From: Deinococcus marmoris DSM 12784 | GTDB lineage: Bacteria; Deinococcota; Deinococci; Deinococcales; Deinococcaceae | Assembly (NCBI RefSeq): GCF_000701405.1 | Contig: NZ_JNIV01000017.1 | Span: 1-54,086, forward strand | Direction of reading: 5' to 3' | DNA: 54,086 nt | Part shown: piece after piece, positions 25,708 through 36,007 of the stretch | How positions within the stretch are numbered: the first letter of the stretch is position 1 | Layout of the letters: every line of letters starts with the position of its first letter | The notes under the pieces: generated by a model | What the model saw: only the letters and a program-made list of their open reading frames with translations | What the model was told of the DNA's origin: nothing | The model's database searches: none | Made by a program: the position numbers and the translations under genes

Positions 25708-26382
25708 CTACCCCAGCACCAGATCCAGCGTCGCCACCTTTAAAAAGCCTTCGCCCGTGTAGTGAATCCCCGCTGGGCCAGGGATAAGGTTGAGCGGCTG
25801 GGAAAAATCCGGCCCGCCCACCAGAACCGTGTGATATTCGCCGTTCTCGCCGCAGGCATCGGCCCCCAGACCCTCGATCTCGGCCACCAGTTCGGCGTCC
25901 AGCGCCTTGCCCAGCAAACGTGCGGGCAGGGCGTCTTCCTTGACGGCGACGATCAGGGCGCGGAAGCCCAGACCCAGCAGTTCGTCCACCAGCGTGCGGC
26001 GCGGTTCGAGCCACAGGGGCAAACTGACCCGCAGACCCGCCGCCGCACAGACCTTTTCCTCCCATTCGCGGTGGGCGGCCAGATCGATGTCTCCGAAGAC
26101 GGCAGCGGTTGCGCCGTCCACCGCCGCACCCGCCAGCAGCGCCGTGAATTCGCTCTCGTAGGTGGCCCAGGAGGCGCGCGCCGTTCTGAGCGGCACCCCC
26201 AGCGCCGCAGCCTGCGCCTCCAGAACTTCGGGGCGCAGACCGTGTGAACGTGAACGCTGCCCCGCCTCGTCCAGCATGTTGATGACGGCGAGGGGAATGC
26301 CTCCGGCCCGCTTTACGCGGTGAAACGCCAGGGCACTGTCCTTGCCGCCGCTCCAGGAGGTGACGAACTTCTCCCCCTTCAT
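25708..26382 (-). CDS. Dph6-like ATP pyrophosphatase (diphthine-ammonia ligase family)
   Basis: A 224-aa N-type ATP pyrophosphatase. The PP-loop SWSGGKDSALAFHR is at residues ~9-22, and the family signature GADACGENGEYHT lies in the C-terminal third. In archaea and eukaryotes this family amidates diphthine on EF-2. Bacteria do not make diphthamide, so the bacterial substrate is unknown. The gene begins 7 nt after the Nudix stop, with no separate promoter or good ribosome binding site, and is the last gene of the prfA operon. That position suggests a link to translation, which is inference. Confidence 0.85.
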   Translation of the reverse strand: MKGEKFVTSWSGGKDSALAFHRVKRAGGIPLAVINMLDEAGQRSRSHGLRPEVLEAQAAALGVPLRTARASWATYESEFTALLAGAAVDGATAAVFGDIDLAAHREWEEKVCAAAGLRVSLPLWLEPRRTLVDELLGLGFRALIVAVKEDALPARLLGKALDAELVAEIEGLGADACGENGEYHTVLVGGPDFSQPLNLIPGPAGIHYTGEGFLKVATLDLVLG

Positions 26383-26389
26383 GGGCAGA

Positions 26390-28015
<1,626 letters not shown>

Positions 28016-28019
<4 letters not shown>

Positions 28020-28126
28020 AAGACAGACGCAGCACGCGGCGCACAGGGGCGCGGCGGACTTTCAGCCGTTGGGCCGTCTTTGAACAGACAATCCAACAAC
28101 AGACAGAATTTAGACACAGGTAACAT
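28016..28126 (-). CDS. Leaderless 36-codon upstream ORF coupled to prfA
   Basis: The frame begins [20 protein letters not shown] and continues for 16 more codons to a UGA whose last two bases sit in the prfA ATG region (TTATGA). TAGACT lies exactly 7 nt before its ATG, the spacing used by leaderless genes in this window. prfA itself has no ribosome binding site, so ribosomes finishing this frame would restart on prfA. Codon use is not biased to GC at third positions (about half), so the peptide itself may not matter. It stops at UGA, which RF1 does not read. I do not recognise the peptide. Confidence 0.5.
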
Positions 28127-28133
28127 GCGGCGC

Positions 28134-28139
28134 AGTCTA
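28134..28139 (-). promoter_or_regulatory. Leaderless -10 box TAGACT of the uORF-prfA operon
   Basis: TAGACT on the minus strand lies 7 nt before the uORF ATG (28126). Confidence 0.6.
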
Positions 28140-28241
28140 GCGTTCCCCCGGCTAGACGACTTGGAGCGAGGTCACAGGGCCGGACATGGGGAGGTGCGGC
28201 CCACACCTAACCCGGCCCCGGCCCCTCTTCCGATACCGCGT

Positions 28242-28247
28242 TAAGGT
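28242..28247 (+). promoter_or_regulatory. Leaderless -10 box TAAGGT of hom
   Basis: TAAGGT lies 7 nt before ATG 28255 and decides this start over the upstream in-frame ATG at 28186. Confidence 0.6.
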
Positions 28248-28254
28248 TGGGGGC

Positions 28255-29217
28255 ATGAGAACTGTTACCGTGGGCGTCCTGGGCAGCGGCACTGTCGGCC
28301 AGGACGTGCTGAACCTGATCAAGCGCCGTGAAAGCGTGTTTACGGACCTGGGCGTGAAGATCGAGATTTCCGGGGTGCTGGTGCGCGACGTGAACAAGGT
28401 GCGCGACGTGCCGCCCGGAACGCGCGTGACCACCGATCCGGGCTTTTTGCAGGAATGCGGGGTGGTCATCGAGGCGATGGGGGGCGTGGACCGCCCGCTG
28501 GAAATGCTGCTGCCGTACCTGCGCTCGGGCCGTCCGGTCATTACCGCCAACAAGGCGCTATTGGCCGAACGCTGGGACGTGCTGCGCGAGTACGCTTTGG
28601 CCGGAAGCCTGTACTACGAGGCCAGCGTGATGGCTGGAACCCCGGTGATCGGCCCGATGAGTACCGTCCTGCGCGCCAGCACCTTCACCCGCCTGCAAGC
28701 CGTGCTGAACGGAACGTGCCTGTACATCCTGAACCAGATGGAAGAAGGCAGAGACTACGCCGACGCGCTGGCCGGGGCGCAGGCGCTGGGCTACGCCGAG
28801 ACCCCGCCGACGCTGGATGTCGGCGGCTTCGACACCGCGCACAAGCTGGCGGTCCTGGCCCGTTTTTGCGCCGACGGCAATTTTCCGTATAGTGCCGTGC
28901 AGGTGGAGGGTATCGAGGACATCACCCAGAAGGACATTCAGGACGCCCGCGCGGCAGGCGAACGCATCAAGTTGGTGGCCGAGCTGGAACGCGACGGGAC
29001 AGGCTGGCGGGCTACGGTTGCGCCGCAGCGCCTGCCCGAGAACCATCCCCTGTGCAACGCCGGGGCCAGCCGCAACGCCCTGGTCTACGAGGGCGAGGAG
29101 TGCGGCACCCTGATCTTCGCCGGGGGCGGTGCGGGCGGCATGATCACGGCCAGCGCGATGGTGGGCGATCTTTTAGATTGGGTTATAGGCTTTCCCGGCC
29201 ACGTTCCCCTGCACTGA
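28255..29217 (+). CDS. hom: Homoserine dehydrogenase
   Basis: 320 aa. It reduces aspartate semialdehyde to homoserine for threonine and methionine synthesis. The N-terminal NAD(P)-binding motif [16 protein letters not shown] and the substrate/cofactor block [12 protein letters not shown] with its Lys are present. [23 protein letters not shown] contains the catalytic Asp/Lys region, close to the family signature. The protein lacks the C-terminal ACT regulatory domain of longer homologues, so threonine feedback inhibition is probably weak or absent. The leaderless promoter supports the start at 28255. Confidence 0.93.
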   Translation: MRTVTVGVLGSGTVGQDVLNLIKRRESVFTDLGVKIEISGVLVRDVNKVRDVPPGTRVTTDPGFLQECGVVIEAMGGVDRPLEMLLPYLRSGRPVITANKALLAERWDVLREYALAGSLYYEASVMAGTPVIGPMSTVLRASTFTRLQAVLNGTCLYILNQMEEGRDYADALAGAQALGYAETPPTLDVGGFDTAHKLAVLARFCADGNFPYSAVQVEGIEDITQKDIQDARAAGERIKLVAELERDGTGWRATVAPQRLPENHPLCNAGASRNALVYEGEECGTLIFAGGGAGGMITASAMVGDLLDWVIGFPGHVPLH

Positions 29218-29234
29218 GGGGTCTAAAAATCGAA

Positions 29235-29278
29235 CCTCTCCATCCTGAAAGCTCTGGATCACTTTCGGGGTGGAGAGG
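29235..29278. terminator. Long hairpin between convergent hom and DUF4384 genes
   Basis: 17-bp stem (29235-29251 / 29262-29278) with two G-U pairs and a 10-nt loop. It lacks a T-tract and probably ends or protects transcripts from both sides. Confidence 0.75.
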
Positions 29279-29306
29279 TCAGGCTGTGCGCTTTTACCTC
29301 AGACGA

Positions 29307-29933
29307 TCAGTAGCCCACGGTGTAATACGCCGTGTCGCTGATCCAGTCGGTCTGGGCCACGGGCTGCGTCACGGGGCTGGGGACCGGGTCCACCACAATG
29401 CTCAGCGCCTGTGCCAGACCCTGGCTGGTCTTGGGCTTGACGACAGCGAAGTTGCCCCCGTTCTGATAGCTGCTCAGCTCGTTCAGGTTCAGGGCGCGGC
29501 GGCTGGCGATGACCAGCACACGGTTCAGGCCGTAAGGGCCAGCCACGTCGAAGGTGAACTGGTCACCGCTGGCCGGAAAGGCGCGGGTCTGCCCAGCGCG
29601 CACATAGTTGCTGGAGCTGATGCGGTTGGGCAGAATCTGATCGCTGCTGCCGTCCGGGTTGACGTTGAACAGGTAGACATAGGCGTTTTCGTTGACGCTG
29701 GTGTACAGCGTGATGCGTTCGCCGACGCGGTAGCTGGGGTTCTGCGCGCCGCTGGGATCGCGGTTCACCCACACGCGGGCGCTGAGGGTGGTGGCCACCG
29801 GATTGACGATGATGCTCTGGGCGCTGATCTTGGGCGCAGCGAAAGCGGGCGCGGCCAGTCCCAGCAGCGCGGCAGAAACGGCGAGCAGCAGGGCGGGCTT
29901 CTTGAGGGACGCTGTTTTAGAGAATGCAGTCAT
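29307..29933 (-). CDS. Secreted DUF4384-domain protein
   Basis: 208 aa. The N-terminus MTAFSKTASLKKPALLLAVS with the following hydrophobic stretch to AAPAFA is a standard signal peptide, cleaved near residue 33. The mature part has the DUF4384 pattern: RVGERITLYTSVNENAYVYL then NVNPDGSSDQILPN, and a later FDVAGPYGLNRVLVIAS strand. This domain is found in bacterial envelope proteins of unknown role. ATG 29933 is set by GGAGG 8 nt upstream; the longer frame to 30197 crosses non-coding sequence. It is a single gene facing hom. Confidence 0.85.
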   Translation of the reverse strand: MTAFSKTASLKKPALLLAVSAALLGLAAPAFAAPKISAQSIIVNPVATTLSARVWVNRDPSGAQNPSYRVGERITLYTSVNENAYVYLFNVNPDGSSDQILPNRISSSNYVRAGQTRAFPASGDQFTFDVAGPYGLNRVLVIASRRALNLNELSSYQNGGNFAVVKPKTSQGLAQALSIVVDPVPSPVTQPVAQTDWISDTAYYTVGY

Positions 29934-30121
29934 GGTGGAGCCTCCGGGGAGAAGCAGGCGTCGCCGGTCACGCAGGGAGCCTCCCAGCGCGCGTTTTCGG
30001 TGCGTCTTTGCTTGTGTCCATACGCTACGCCCCCGCACCTGACGCCCGGTGAAAGGAGGCTGACTGAAGGTGAGGAAGCTGACGTTTATTTTCATGAGGC
30101 GCGGCTGCGACGGACCAAACG

Positions 30122-30155
30122 AAAAAAGCAGCCTCCCGGTGACGCGGAGACTGCT
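30122..30155 (-). terminator. Terminator of tRNA-Gln
   Basis: 10-bp stem (30127-30136 / 30146-30155, one G-U pair) followed on the minus strand by six T, starting 10 bp after the tRNA end. Confidence 0.85.
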
Positions 30156-30165
30156 CTGTTTGCGG

Positions 30166-30239
30166 TGGCAGGGATACCAGGATTCGAACCTGAACAAACA
30201 GATCCAAAATCTGTTGTGCTGCCATTACACCATATCCCT
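30166..30239 (-). tRNA. tRNA-Gln (anticodon UUG)
   Basis: A 74-nt cloverleaf on the minus strand. The acceptor stem is AGGGATA / TATCCCT with discriminator G and an encoded CCA. The anticodon arm is ACAGATTTTGGATCTGT with loop anticodon TTG, and the T arm contains GGTTCGAATCC. In Deinococcus, Gln-tRNA can be made by GlnRS or by amidation; the gene does not tell which. Confidence 0.95.
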
Positions 30240-30273
30240 AGGGTTGTCCCGCTTTTACAGCGTGGCGGTCAAG

Positions 30274-30303
30274 AGTATAAGGGCGGCGGGCACGGGGGGT
30301 CAA
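30274..30303 (-). promoter_or_regulatory. Promoter of tRNA-Gln
   Basis: TTGACC (30298-30303) is followed after 18 bp by TATACT (30274-30279) on the minus strand. The start would be about 27 nt before the mature tRNA 5' end. Confidence 0.8.
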
Positions 30304-30395
30304 CTGCCGTTTGGACGACTGCACGGCTTTCACCCGGCATCCACACTGTAGGGGCGGCAACGGGCAGCGCGTCTGCCGGATGCCACGCTGGCCGC

Positions 30396-30596
30396 ATGAC
30401 CTTTAAGAAAGGCGATCAGGTGAAATGGAATAGCCACGGCGGCGAGGCCAGTGACCGGGTGGTCCGCGTGGCGCACGAGGACGGCGAGGTCAGCGGCTTT
30501 CAGTACCGCGCCACTCAGGACGATCCCCGCTACATCATCGAGGTAGAGGGCGGCAAGCATGTCGCGCATACGGCGGACGCCCTGTCGAAAGCCTGA
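30396..30596 (+). CDS. DUF2945 (HVA1-like) small protein
   Basis: 66 aa. It begins [20 protein letters not shown] and has the spaced pattern [21 protein letters not shown], both typical of the HVA1/DUF2945 family. These are SH3-like small soluble proteins of unknown function often found in stress-tolerant bacteria and fungi. I saw neither a ribosome binding site nor a TANNNT box before ATG 30396, so the start rests on family similarity. It ends 34 nt before dcd. Confidence 0.75.
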   Translation: MTFKKGDQVKWNSHGGEASDRVVRVAHEDGEVSGFQYRATQDDPRYIIEVEGGKHVAHTADALSKA

Positions 30597-30617
30597 CTTT
30601 GTGCCTCTGTTTGCGGC

Positions 30618-30623
30618 TACCAT
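30618..30623 (+). promoter_or_regulatory. Leaderless -10 box TACCAT of dcd
   Basis: TACCAT lies 7 nt before ATG 30631. It overlaps an earlier in-frame ATG (30622), so the later ATG is the start. Confidence 0.55.
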
Positions 30624-30630
30624 GACGGCC

Positions 30631-31191
<561 letters not shown>

Positions 31192-31273
31192 GGGCTTTAT
31201 CTCCCCTTCATCTCTGAATGCGGCTTGAAGCTTTTCTGTCCTCGTGCAACTGAAAAGCTGTCAGCCTCTCCTC

Positions 31274-31495
31274 ATGCCAGACAAAGACGATAAGAACAGC
31301 GGCCACACCAGCATGCCCGATCAGTTCGAGCGCAACAAGAAGGAAGTCCACGAGATCGACGACGGCCACAAGCCGTCTTTCAAGGGCAACAATGACCGCG
31401 AGGCCACTGCCGCCCGCAACACCGAACACGACGGTCTGAAGGAAAAGAAGGACGTCGAGGAAGCGCGTTCCGTGCCAGCCAGCAAGCAGGGCTAA
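31274..31495 (+). CDS. Small highly charged, probably disordered protein
   Basis: 73 aa, dominated by Lys, Asp, Glu, Asn and His (PDKDDKNSGHTSMPDQFERN, NNDREATAARNTEHDG). It has no hydrophobic core, cysteine or membrane segment. The start ATG 31274 has CAGCCT 6 nt upstream, a weak leaderless -10. GTG 31244 is an alternative that adds ten residues. I recognise no family. It is one of three hydrophilic orphan proteins in the window. Confidence 0.6.
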   Translation: MPDKDDKNSGHTSMPDQFERNKKEVHEIDDGHKPSFKGNNDREATAARNTEHDGLKEKKDVEEARSVPASKQG

Positions 31496-31514
31496 AGCTG
31501 ACCACAGAACAGCG

Positions 31515-31541
31515 GGGCCAGGAGGCGAAATCTCCTGGCCC
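31515..31541 (+). terminator. Terminator after the small charged protein gene
   Basis: 10-bp perfect stem (GGGCCAGGAG / CTCCTGGCCC) with a 7-nt loop, followed by TTTCT. Confidence 0.85.
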
Positions 31542-31562
31542 TTTCTGCTGCACCTATACGGC

Positions 31563-31568
31563 TACAGT
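31563..31568 (+). promoter_or_regulatory. Leaderless -10 box TACAGT of the DoxX gene
   Basis: TACAGT lies 5 nt before ATG 31574. Confidence 0.6.
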
Positions 31569-31573
31569 GGACT

Positions 31574-31966
31574 ATGGCCGAAACTGCCCCTTCCAGAGCT
31601 GGCCGTCCCACCCCCGGCGTACTGGCGCTGGCGCTCATTTTCACTGCTGCGGGGATCACGCACTTTGTCGCGCCGCAGTTTTTTGACCGGATTGTGCCGC
31701 CGGGGCTGCCCATGCCCGCCCGCGCCGCCACGCTGATCAGCGGCGCGGCGGAACTGGCAGGCGGGCTGGGGCTGCTGCACCCGGCCACCCGGCCCGCCGC
31801 CCGCTGGGGACTGCTGGCGCTGCTGCTGGCCGTCTTTCCCGCCAACATCTACATGGCGCAGGAACCGCAGAAATTCGGCGTGCCCGCGTGGGTGGCCTGG
31901 GCCAGATTGCCGCTCCAGCCGCTGCTGATGTGGCTGGTCTGGCGGGCCGGGCGCGGGCGCGAATGA
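31574..31966 (+). CDS. DoxX-like membrane protein
   Basis: 130 aa with four hydrophobic segments (residues ~13-30, 48-68, 77-95 and 103-122). The motif AAGITHFVAPQFFDRIVPPG, followed by LISGAAELAGGLGLL, is typical of the DoxX/YphA-type small integral membrane proteins. Their exact function is unknown, though some link to thiosulfate oxidation or redox stress. A -10 box ends 5 nt before the ATG and the mRNA is probably leaderless. A terminator precedes the gene and a MITE-like repeat follows 4 bp after the stop. Confidence 0.8.
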   Translation: MAETAPSRAGRPTPGVLALALIFTAAGITHFVAPQFFDRIVPPGLPMPARAATLISGAAELAGGLGLLHPATRPAARWGLLALLLAVFPANIYMAQEPQKFGVPAWVAWARLPLQPLLMWLVWRAGRGRE

Positions 31967-31970
31967 CCTG

Positions 31971-32107
31971 ATACGGATGCCGTCTATTTCGCATAGAAAT
32001 CGGGACAGCGCAGGGTTCTTACATTCCACGCCCGGAACCCGTTTTCTTCCTGCTCGCTTCGTTCGGATTTCCGGGTGTTTCCAACACCTTTCAATCGGAG
32101 TCCGTAT
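31971..32107. mobile_element. MITE-like / small non-coding repeat
   Basis: A 137-bp non-coding element bounded by the inverted ends ATACGGATGCCG (31971-31982) and CGGAGTCCGTAT (32096-32107), which match at 10 of 12 positions. Inside are a small hairpin GGTGTT-TCC-AACACC and GC-rich arms. There is no coding capacity. It resembles the small non-coding repeats of Deinococcus genomes. It sits between the DoxX gene and the TRAP operon, whose AT-rich promoter region follows. Confidence 0.6.
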
Positions 32108-32217
32108 GACTTCCCTGCCTGGCTGGACCCGTATACTCCGCAGGTAAACAAATTCTAAAGGAGCGGTTTCAGCGTGCAGCGCGGGTTGCGGCGCGGACCA
32201 TCCGAAGAGAGGTAGGG

Positions 32218-32880
32218 ATGCCAGCACTGCTGGGACTTGCGCGCGCAATAGACCGTTTTTCATCCTGGCTGGGCATCCTGATCGGCGGAGTGACGCTGCT
32301 GATGATCGGCGTGGGCCTTTTCAACGTGTTCGGGCGGTTCGCGGACCGGTATCTGGGCACGGCGTTCAGCAGCAATTCCCTGCTGGAACTCCAGTGGTAT
32401 CTGTTCAGCGTGATCTTTTTGCTGGGCGGCGCGTACGTGCTGAGCGTGGACGAGCATGTGCGGGTGGACGTGCTGTATGGGCGGCTGGCCCCCAAACGCC
32501 GGGCGCTGATCAATCTGCTGGGCACGCTGCTGTTCCTGCTGCCGTTCTGCGTGATCGTGCTGTGGGTGGCGATACCGTGGTTCCAGCTCAGCTACGGCAT
32601 TCAGGAAGGCAGTTCCGATCCGGGCGGGCTGCTGCGCTGGCCCATCAAGCTGCTGCTGCCCATCGGCTTCGTGCTGCTGTTCATTCAGGGCGTCGGCGAG
32701 GCGATCAAGGCGGCGGGCGCACTCACTGGACACTATGAGTACCGCACCCAGGATGAGCTGGACGAGGTGGCTGCCCTGGCCGCCGACGTGCAGTTGGAGC
32801 GCGCCGGGCTGGACGGCCTGCTGGTGGGCATCCCCGACGAGGCTGAAGAACAGATGAAGAACAATCAGAGGAAGCAGTAG
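32218..32880 (+). CDS. TRAP transporter small permease subunit (DctQ-like)
   Basis: 220 aa with four membrane helices in the first ~175 residues (ILIGGVTLLMIGVGLFNVF, WYLFSVIFLLGGAYVLS, LLGTLLFLLPFCVIVLWVAI, LLLPIGFVLLFIQGVGEAI). A conserved DEHVRVDVLYGRLAPKRRA loop of DctQ proteins follows helix 2. A soluble C-terminal tail of ~45 residues is longer than usual. GAGAGGTAGGG precedes ATG 32218. The stop overlaps the dctM start by one base (TAGTG), giving tight coupling. Confidence 0.93.
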   Translation: MPALLGLARAIDRFSSWLGILIGGVTLLMIGVGLFNVFGRFADRYLGTAFSSNSLLELQWYLFSVIFLLGGAYVLSVDEHVRVDVLYGRLAPKRRALINLLGTLLFLLPFCVIVLWVAIPWFQLSYGIQEGSSDPGGLLRWPIKLLLPIGFVLLFIQGVGEAIKAAGALTGHYEYRTQDELDEVAALAADVQLERAGLDGLLVGIPDEAEEQMKNNQRKQ

Positions 32881-34202
32881 TGGAAGCCATCGGGCTGTGG
32901 ATGTTTTTCGGCGCGTTCGTTCTGATCTTCAGCGGCTTTCCGGTGGCGTTCTCGCTGGCCGGGACCGGCATTATTTTTGGCTTGATCGGCCTGAGTACCG
33001 GCCAATTTGACGCTCTGCTGCTGCGCGCCATTCCTGACCGCATCTTCGGCACCATGAGCAACTTCACGCTGCTGGCGATTCCGTATTTCGTGTTCATGGG
33101 CGGCATTCTGGGCAAGAGCGGGCTGGCCGAGGACCTGCTGCGGACGGCGGGTCTGCTGTTCGGGCGGCTGCGCGGCGGCATCGCGGTGGCCGTGGTGCTG
33201 GTGGGCCTGCTGCTGGCCGCCACGACGGGCGTGGTGGCCGCCACGGTGGTCACGATGGGCCTGATCAGCCTGCCGATCATGCTGCGCTACGGCTACGACA
33301 AGGGCCTTGCCAGCGGCGTGATCGCGGCGTCCGGCACGCTGGGGCAGGTCATTCCGCCCAGCGTGGTGCTGGTGGTACTGGGCAGCGAACTGGGCGTGTC
33401 GGTGGGCGACCTGTTCCTGGGTTCCCTCGTACCGGGGCTGATGCTGGCGGGGCTGTACATCGTGTACGTGATCGTGCGCTCGGCCATGAACCCCAAGCTG
33501 GCCCCGGCCATGCCCGCCGCCGAACTGAACATCAAGCCCGCCGCGATGGCGTTGCAGGTGGTGCGGGCCATGATTCCGCCGCTGCTGCTGATCTTCGCGG
33601 TGCTGGGTTCCATTTTCTTCGGCCTCGCCACCGCCACCGAAGCCGGAGCAGTGGGGGCGCTGGGCGCGGTGCTGCTGGCTCTGGCCAACCGCAAGATGAC
33701 GCGGGGGGCGCTGTGGGAAGTGACCCTGTCCACCGCCCGCCTGACCACTTTCGTCATCTTCATCCTGATCGGCTCCACGTCGTTCTCGCTGGTGTTCCGG
33801 GCGCTGGACGGCGATCTGTACATGCAGAACATCCTGGCCAACCTGCCAGGCGGCGTGCTGGGCTTCCTGATCGTGACCAATCTGGCCATCTTTCTCCTGG
33901 GCTTCTTCCTGGACTTCTTTGAAATCGCCTTCATTCTGCTGCCCATCTTTGCGCCCGTCGCCCGCGAACTGGGCGTGGACATGATCTGGTACGGCATCCT
34001 GCTGGGCATCAACCTCCAGACCAGCTTCCTGACGCCGCCGTTTGGATTCTCCCTGTTCTATCTGCGAGGGATTGCGGGCAAACAGTTGGCAACCAGCGAT
34101 ATTTACCGGGGGGTGGTGCCGTTCATCTTCATTCAGATCTTCGTGCTGGCGCTGTGCATCGTCTTCCCCGGATTGACGGGGCTGCGGGCCGCTGGGCCGT
34201 AA
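32880..34202 (+). CDS. TRAP transporter large permease subunit (DctM-like)
   Basis: 440 aa with about 12-13 membrane helices. The block VFMGGILGKSGLAEDLLRTA and the glycine/proline loop SGTLGQVIPPSVVLVVLGSE are DctM signatures. A second half repeats the fold (FLDFFEIAFILLPIFAPVAR, LTPPFGFSLFYLRGIAGK). It drives Na+-coupled uptake together with DctQ and a periplasmic binding protein. Start GTG 32880 overlaps the dctQ stop. The binding-protein gene lies downstream on the opposite strand, an unusual arrangement. Confidence 0.95.
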   Translation: MEAIGLWMFFGAFVLIFSGFPVAFSLAGTGIIFGLIGLSTGQFDALLLRAIPDRIFGTMSNFTLLAIPYFVFMGGILGKSGLAEDLLRTAGLLFGRLRGGIAVAVVLVGLLLAATTGVVAATVVTMGLISLPIMLRYGYDKGLASGVIAASGTLGQVIPPSVVLVVLGSELGVSVGDLFLGSLVPGLMLAGLYIVYVIVRSAMNPKLAPAMPAAELNIKPAAMALQVVRAMIPPLLLIFAVLGSIFFGLATATEAGAVGALGAVLLALANRKMTRGALWEVTLSTARLTTFVIFILIGSTSFSLVFRALDGDLYMQNILANLPGGVLGFLIVTNLAIFLLGFFLDFFEIAFILLPIFAPVARELGVDMIWYGILLGINLQTSFLTPPFGFSLFYLRGIAGKQLATSDIYRGVVPFIFIQIFVLALCIVFPGLTGLRAAGP

Positions 34203-34212
34203 GAAAATGGGA

Positions 34213-34243
34213 GAGGTGGGGCGCACAAAAGGCTCCACCTCTT
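34213..34243 (+). terminator. First terminator after dctQM
   Basis: 8-bp arms AGAGGTGG / CCACCTCT, followed directly by TTTTCC, 10 bp after the dctM stop. Confidence 0.75.
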
Positions 34244-34260
34244 TTCCAGAAGGCAACAGA

Positions 34261-34295
34261 AGAAGGCCCGCACAAACTCAGTGCGGGCCTTCTTG
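34261..34295. terminator. Bidirectional terminator between dctM and dctP
   Basis: Perfect 14-bp arms (AAGAAGGCCCGCAC and complement) with a 7-nt loop. The A/T ends allow termination of both converging transcripts. Confidence 0.9.
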
Positions 34296-34308
34296 CTGTC
34301 AGAAAATT

Positions 34309-35385
34309 TTAGCTGGTGAAGTCAATCATGGGACGTTCATTGACCTGGTGCCAGGCGCGGACATCGCGGCGGAAGGCATTCCAGGGCGTGTACACCTTCT
34401 TGTAATCAGCATTCTTGGCCGAGTTCTCGGCGTGCAGTTCCTGTGTGGCCTTGTTGCCCGCTTTGAGGATGTCGGTGGAATAACGGCGGATCAGGGTGCC
34501 GCCCTTCTTGAGGCGTTGCAGCGCGGCCTGGTTCTTGGCGTCGTAGTCGGCGGCGACGGCCAGGTTGGCCTCGGCACAGGCGCTCGCCAGAATTTCCTTG
34601 TACGCCTTGGGCAGCGCGGCGTAGGCTTTTTTGCCCACCATCAGGTCAAAGGCTGCGCTGGGTTCCCACCAGCCGGGGGCGTAGTAGAACTTGGCGGCTT
34701 TTTGCAGCCCCAGCTTCTCGTCGTCGTATGGCCCGACCCACTCGGCGGCGTCAATGGCCCCACGGTCCAGCGCCAGATAAATTTCGCCGCCGGGCAGCAC
34801 CTGCACGTTCACGCCCAGTTTCGCCATGACCTGCCCGCCGATGCCGGGAATCCGCATCTTGAGGCCCTTGAAGTCCGCCGCCGTCTTGACTTCCCTCTTG
34901 AACCAGCCGCCCATCTGCGCGGTGGTGTTGCCCGCCGGGAAGTTGATGATCCCAAAATCGTCATAGACGGCGCGGATCAGTTCCAGACCGCCCGCGCTGT
35001 AGATCCAGGCGTTCTGCTCGGAGGCGGTCAGGCCGAAGGGAACGCCGGTGGCAAAACCCAGGGCGGGGTTCTTGCCCACGTAGTAGTACCCGGCGCTGTG
35101 GCCGCATTCCACGGTGCCCTGCTGCACGGCGTCCAGCACCTGAAGGCCGGGAACCAGTTCCCCTGCCTCGTAGGCGCGAATGGTGAACTTGCCGTCGGTC
35201 ATGGCACTCACGCGGTCCGCGATCATCTGCGCGCCGCCGAACAGCACGTCCAGGCTCTTGGGCCAGCTCGTGGCGCATTTCCAGCGCACGTTGCCGGTCT
35301 GGGCGAAGCTGTGAGGCGAGAAGACGGTGCTGGCAGCGGCGGTGACGGCGGCCCCTTTCAAAAACTTGCGGCGGTCAATTCCCAT
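34309..35385 (-). CDS. TRAP transporter substrate-binding protein (DctP/TakP-type)
   Basis: 358 aa. The N-terminus MGIDRRKFLKGAAVTAAAST is a twin-arginine (Tat) signal, so the protein is exported folded. The mature part has KCATSWPKSLDVLFGGAQMI, EAGELVPGLQVLDAVQQGTV, and the Trp/Tyr-rich WVGPYDDEKLGLQKAAKFYY. These resemble TakP and the Thermus calcium-lactate receptor, so a 2-oxo or hydroxy acid is a likely ligand (inference). GGAGGG lies 7-12 nt before ATG 35385. The gene converges on its permease genes. Confidence 0.93.
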   Translation of the reverse strand: MGIDRRKFLKGAAVTAAASTVFSPHSFAQTGNVRWKCATSWPKSLDVLFGGAQMIADRVSAMTDGKFTIRAYEAGELVPGLQVLDAVQQGTVECGHSAGYYYVGKNPALGFATGVPFGLTASEQNAWIYSAGGLELIRAVYDDFGIINFPAGNTTAQMGGWFKREVKTAADFKGLKMRIPGIGGQVMAKLGVNVQVLPGGEIYLALDRGAIDAAEWVGPYDDEKLGLQKAAKFYYAPGWWEPSAAFDLMVGKKAYAALPKAYKEILASACAEANLAVAADYDAKNQAALQRLKKGGTLIRRYSTDILKAGNKATQELHAENSAKNADYKKVYTPWNAFRRDVRAWHQVNERPMIDFTS

Positions 35386-35504
35386 GAATACCCTCCTGTG
35401 AACGCCCCTGAACCTTATGGCACACGGCGTTTTCCCTGGTTGAAGATGGGCACAGTATAACGGGCAATCCTGATCCGCACTTCATGCAGAGGATTAACCC
35501 AGTT

Positions 35505-35972
35505 TCAAGCCACTGTCAGGGCTTCCAGCGCCGCCCGCAGAACCGGGGGCAGGTCCACCGGACGCCGCGAGGCCCGGTCCACGTAGACATGCACGAAATG
35601 ACCCTGGGCGGCAGCCTTTTCTGAATCTTCCTGAAACACCGCCAGTTCGTAACGCACGCTGCTCCGGCCCAGTTTTGCCACCCGCACACCCACCTGGAGC
35701 GCCTCGGGAAAGGCGACGGGCGCAAAGAAGGCACAGCCCGTTTCCACCACCAGACCGATCACCTCTCCACCACGGATGTCCAGCGCCCCCTGAGCAGCCA
35801 GATAGGCGTTGACCGCCGTATCAAAGTAGGCGTAATAGGTCACGTTGTTGACATGGCCATACACGTCGTTGTCGGCCCAGCGGGTCTGGATGGGGTGGTG
35901 GTACGGGTAGGCGGCGCGGGGCTGGGGCGTGGGGCGGGGCGCAGAGCTGGCGTTCACAGAGCCGGAGTTCAT
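35505..35972 (-). CDS. Acyl-CoA thioesterase (4HBT hotdog family)
   Basis: 155 aa. The hotdog-fold signature [20 protein letters not shown] carries the catalytic Asp ([11 protein letters not shown]), followed by FDTAVNAYL. It hydrolyses acyl-CoA thioesters in this family; YbgC-like and 4-hydroxybenzoyl-CoA thioesterases are relatives. ATG 35972 is chosen because TACTCT lies 6 nt upstream (leaderless). The longer frame to 36068 would run through the thiolase promoter and start. It is divergent from the thiolase gene with only 35 bp between start codons. Confidence 0.88.
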   Translation of the reverse strand: MNSGSVNASSAPRPTPQPRAAYPYHHPIQTRWADNDVYGHVNNVTYYAYFDTAVNAYLAAQGALDIRGGEVIGLVVETGCAFFAPVAFPEALQVGVRVAKLGRSSVRYELAVFQEDSEKAAAQGHFVHVYVDRASRRPVDLPPVLRAALEALTVA

Positions 35973-35978
35973 AGAGTC

Positions 35979-36001
35979 AGAGTAGAGCCGCCCGCTAGAC
36001 T
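35979..36001. promoter_or_regulatory. Overlapping divergent leaderless promoters
   Basis: TACTCT (minus strand, 35979-35984) lies 6 nt before the thioesterase ATG, and TAGACT (plus strand, 35996-36001) lies 6 nt before the thiolase ATG. Each -35 position would fall between the other gene's -10 box and its start codon. Confidence 0.65.
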
Positions 36002-36007
36002 TGGGCC

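Noticed and set aside
32865..34256. 463-codon minus-strand frame opposite dctM
   Set aside because: Antisense shadow; the plus strand has TRAP permease signatures.
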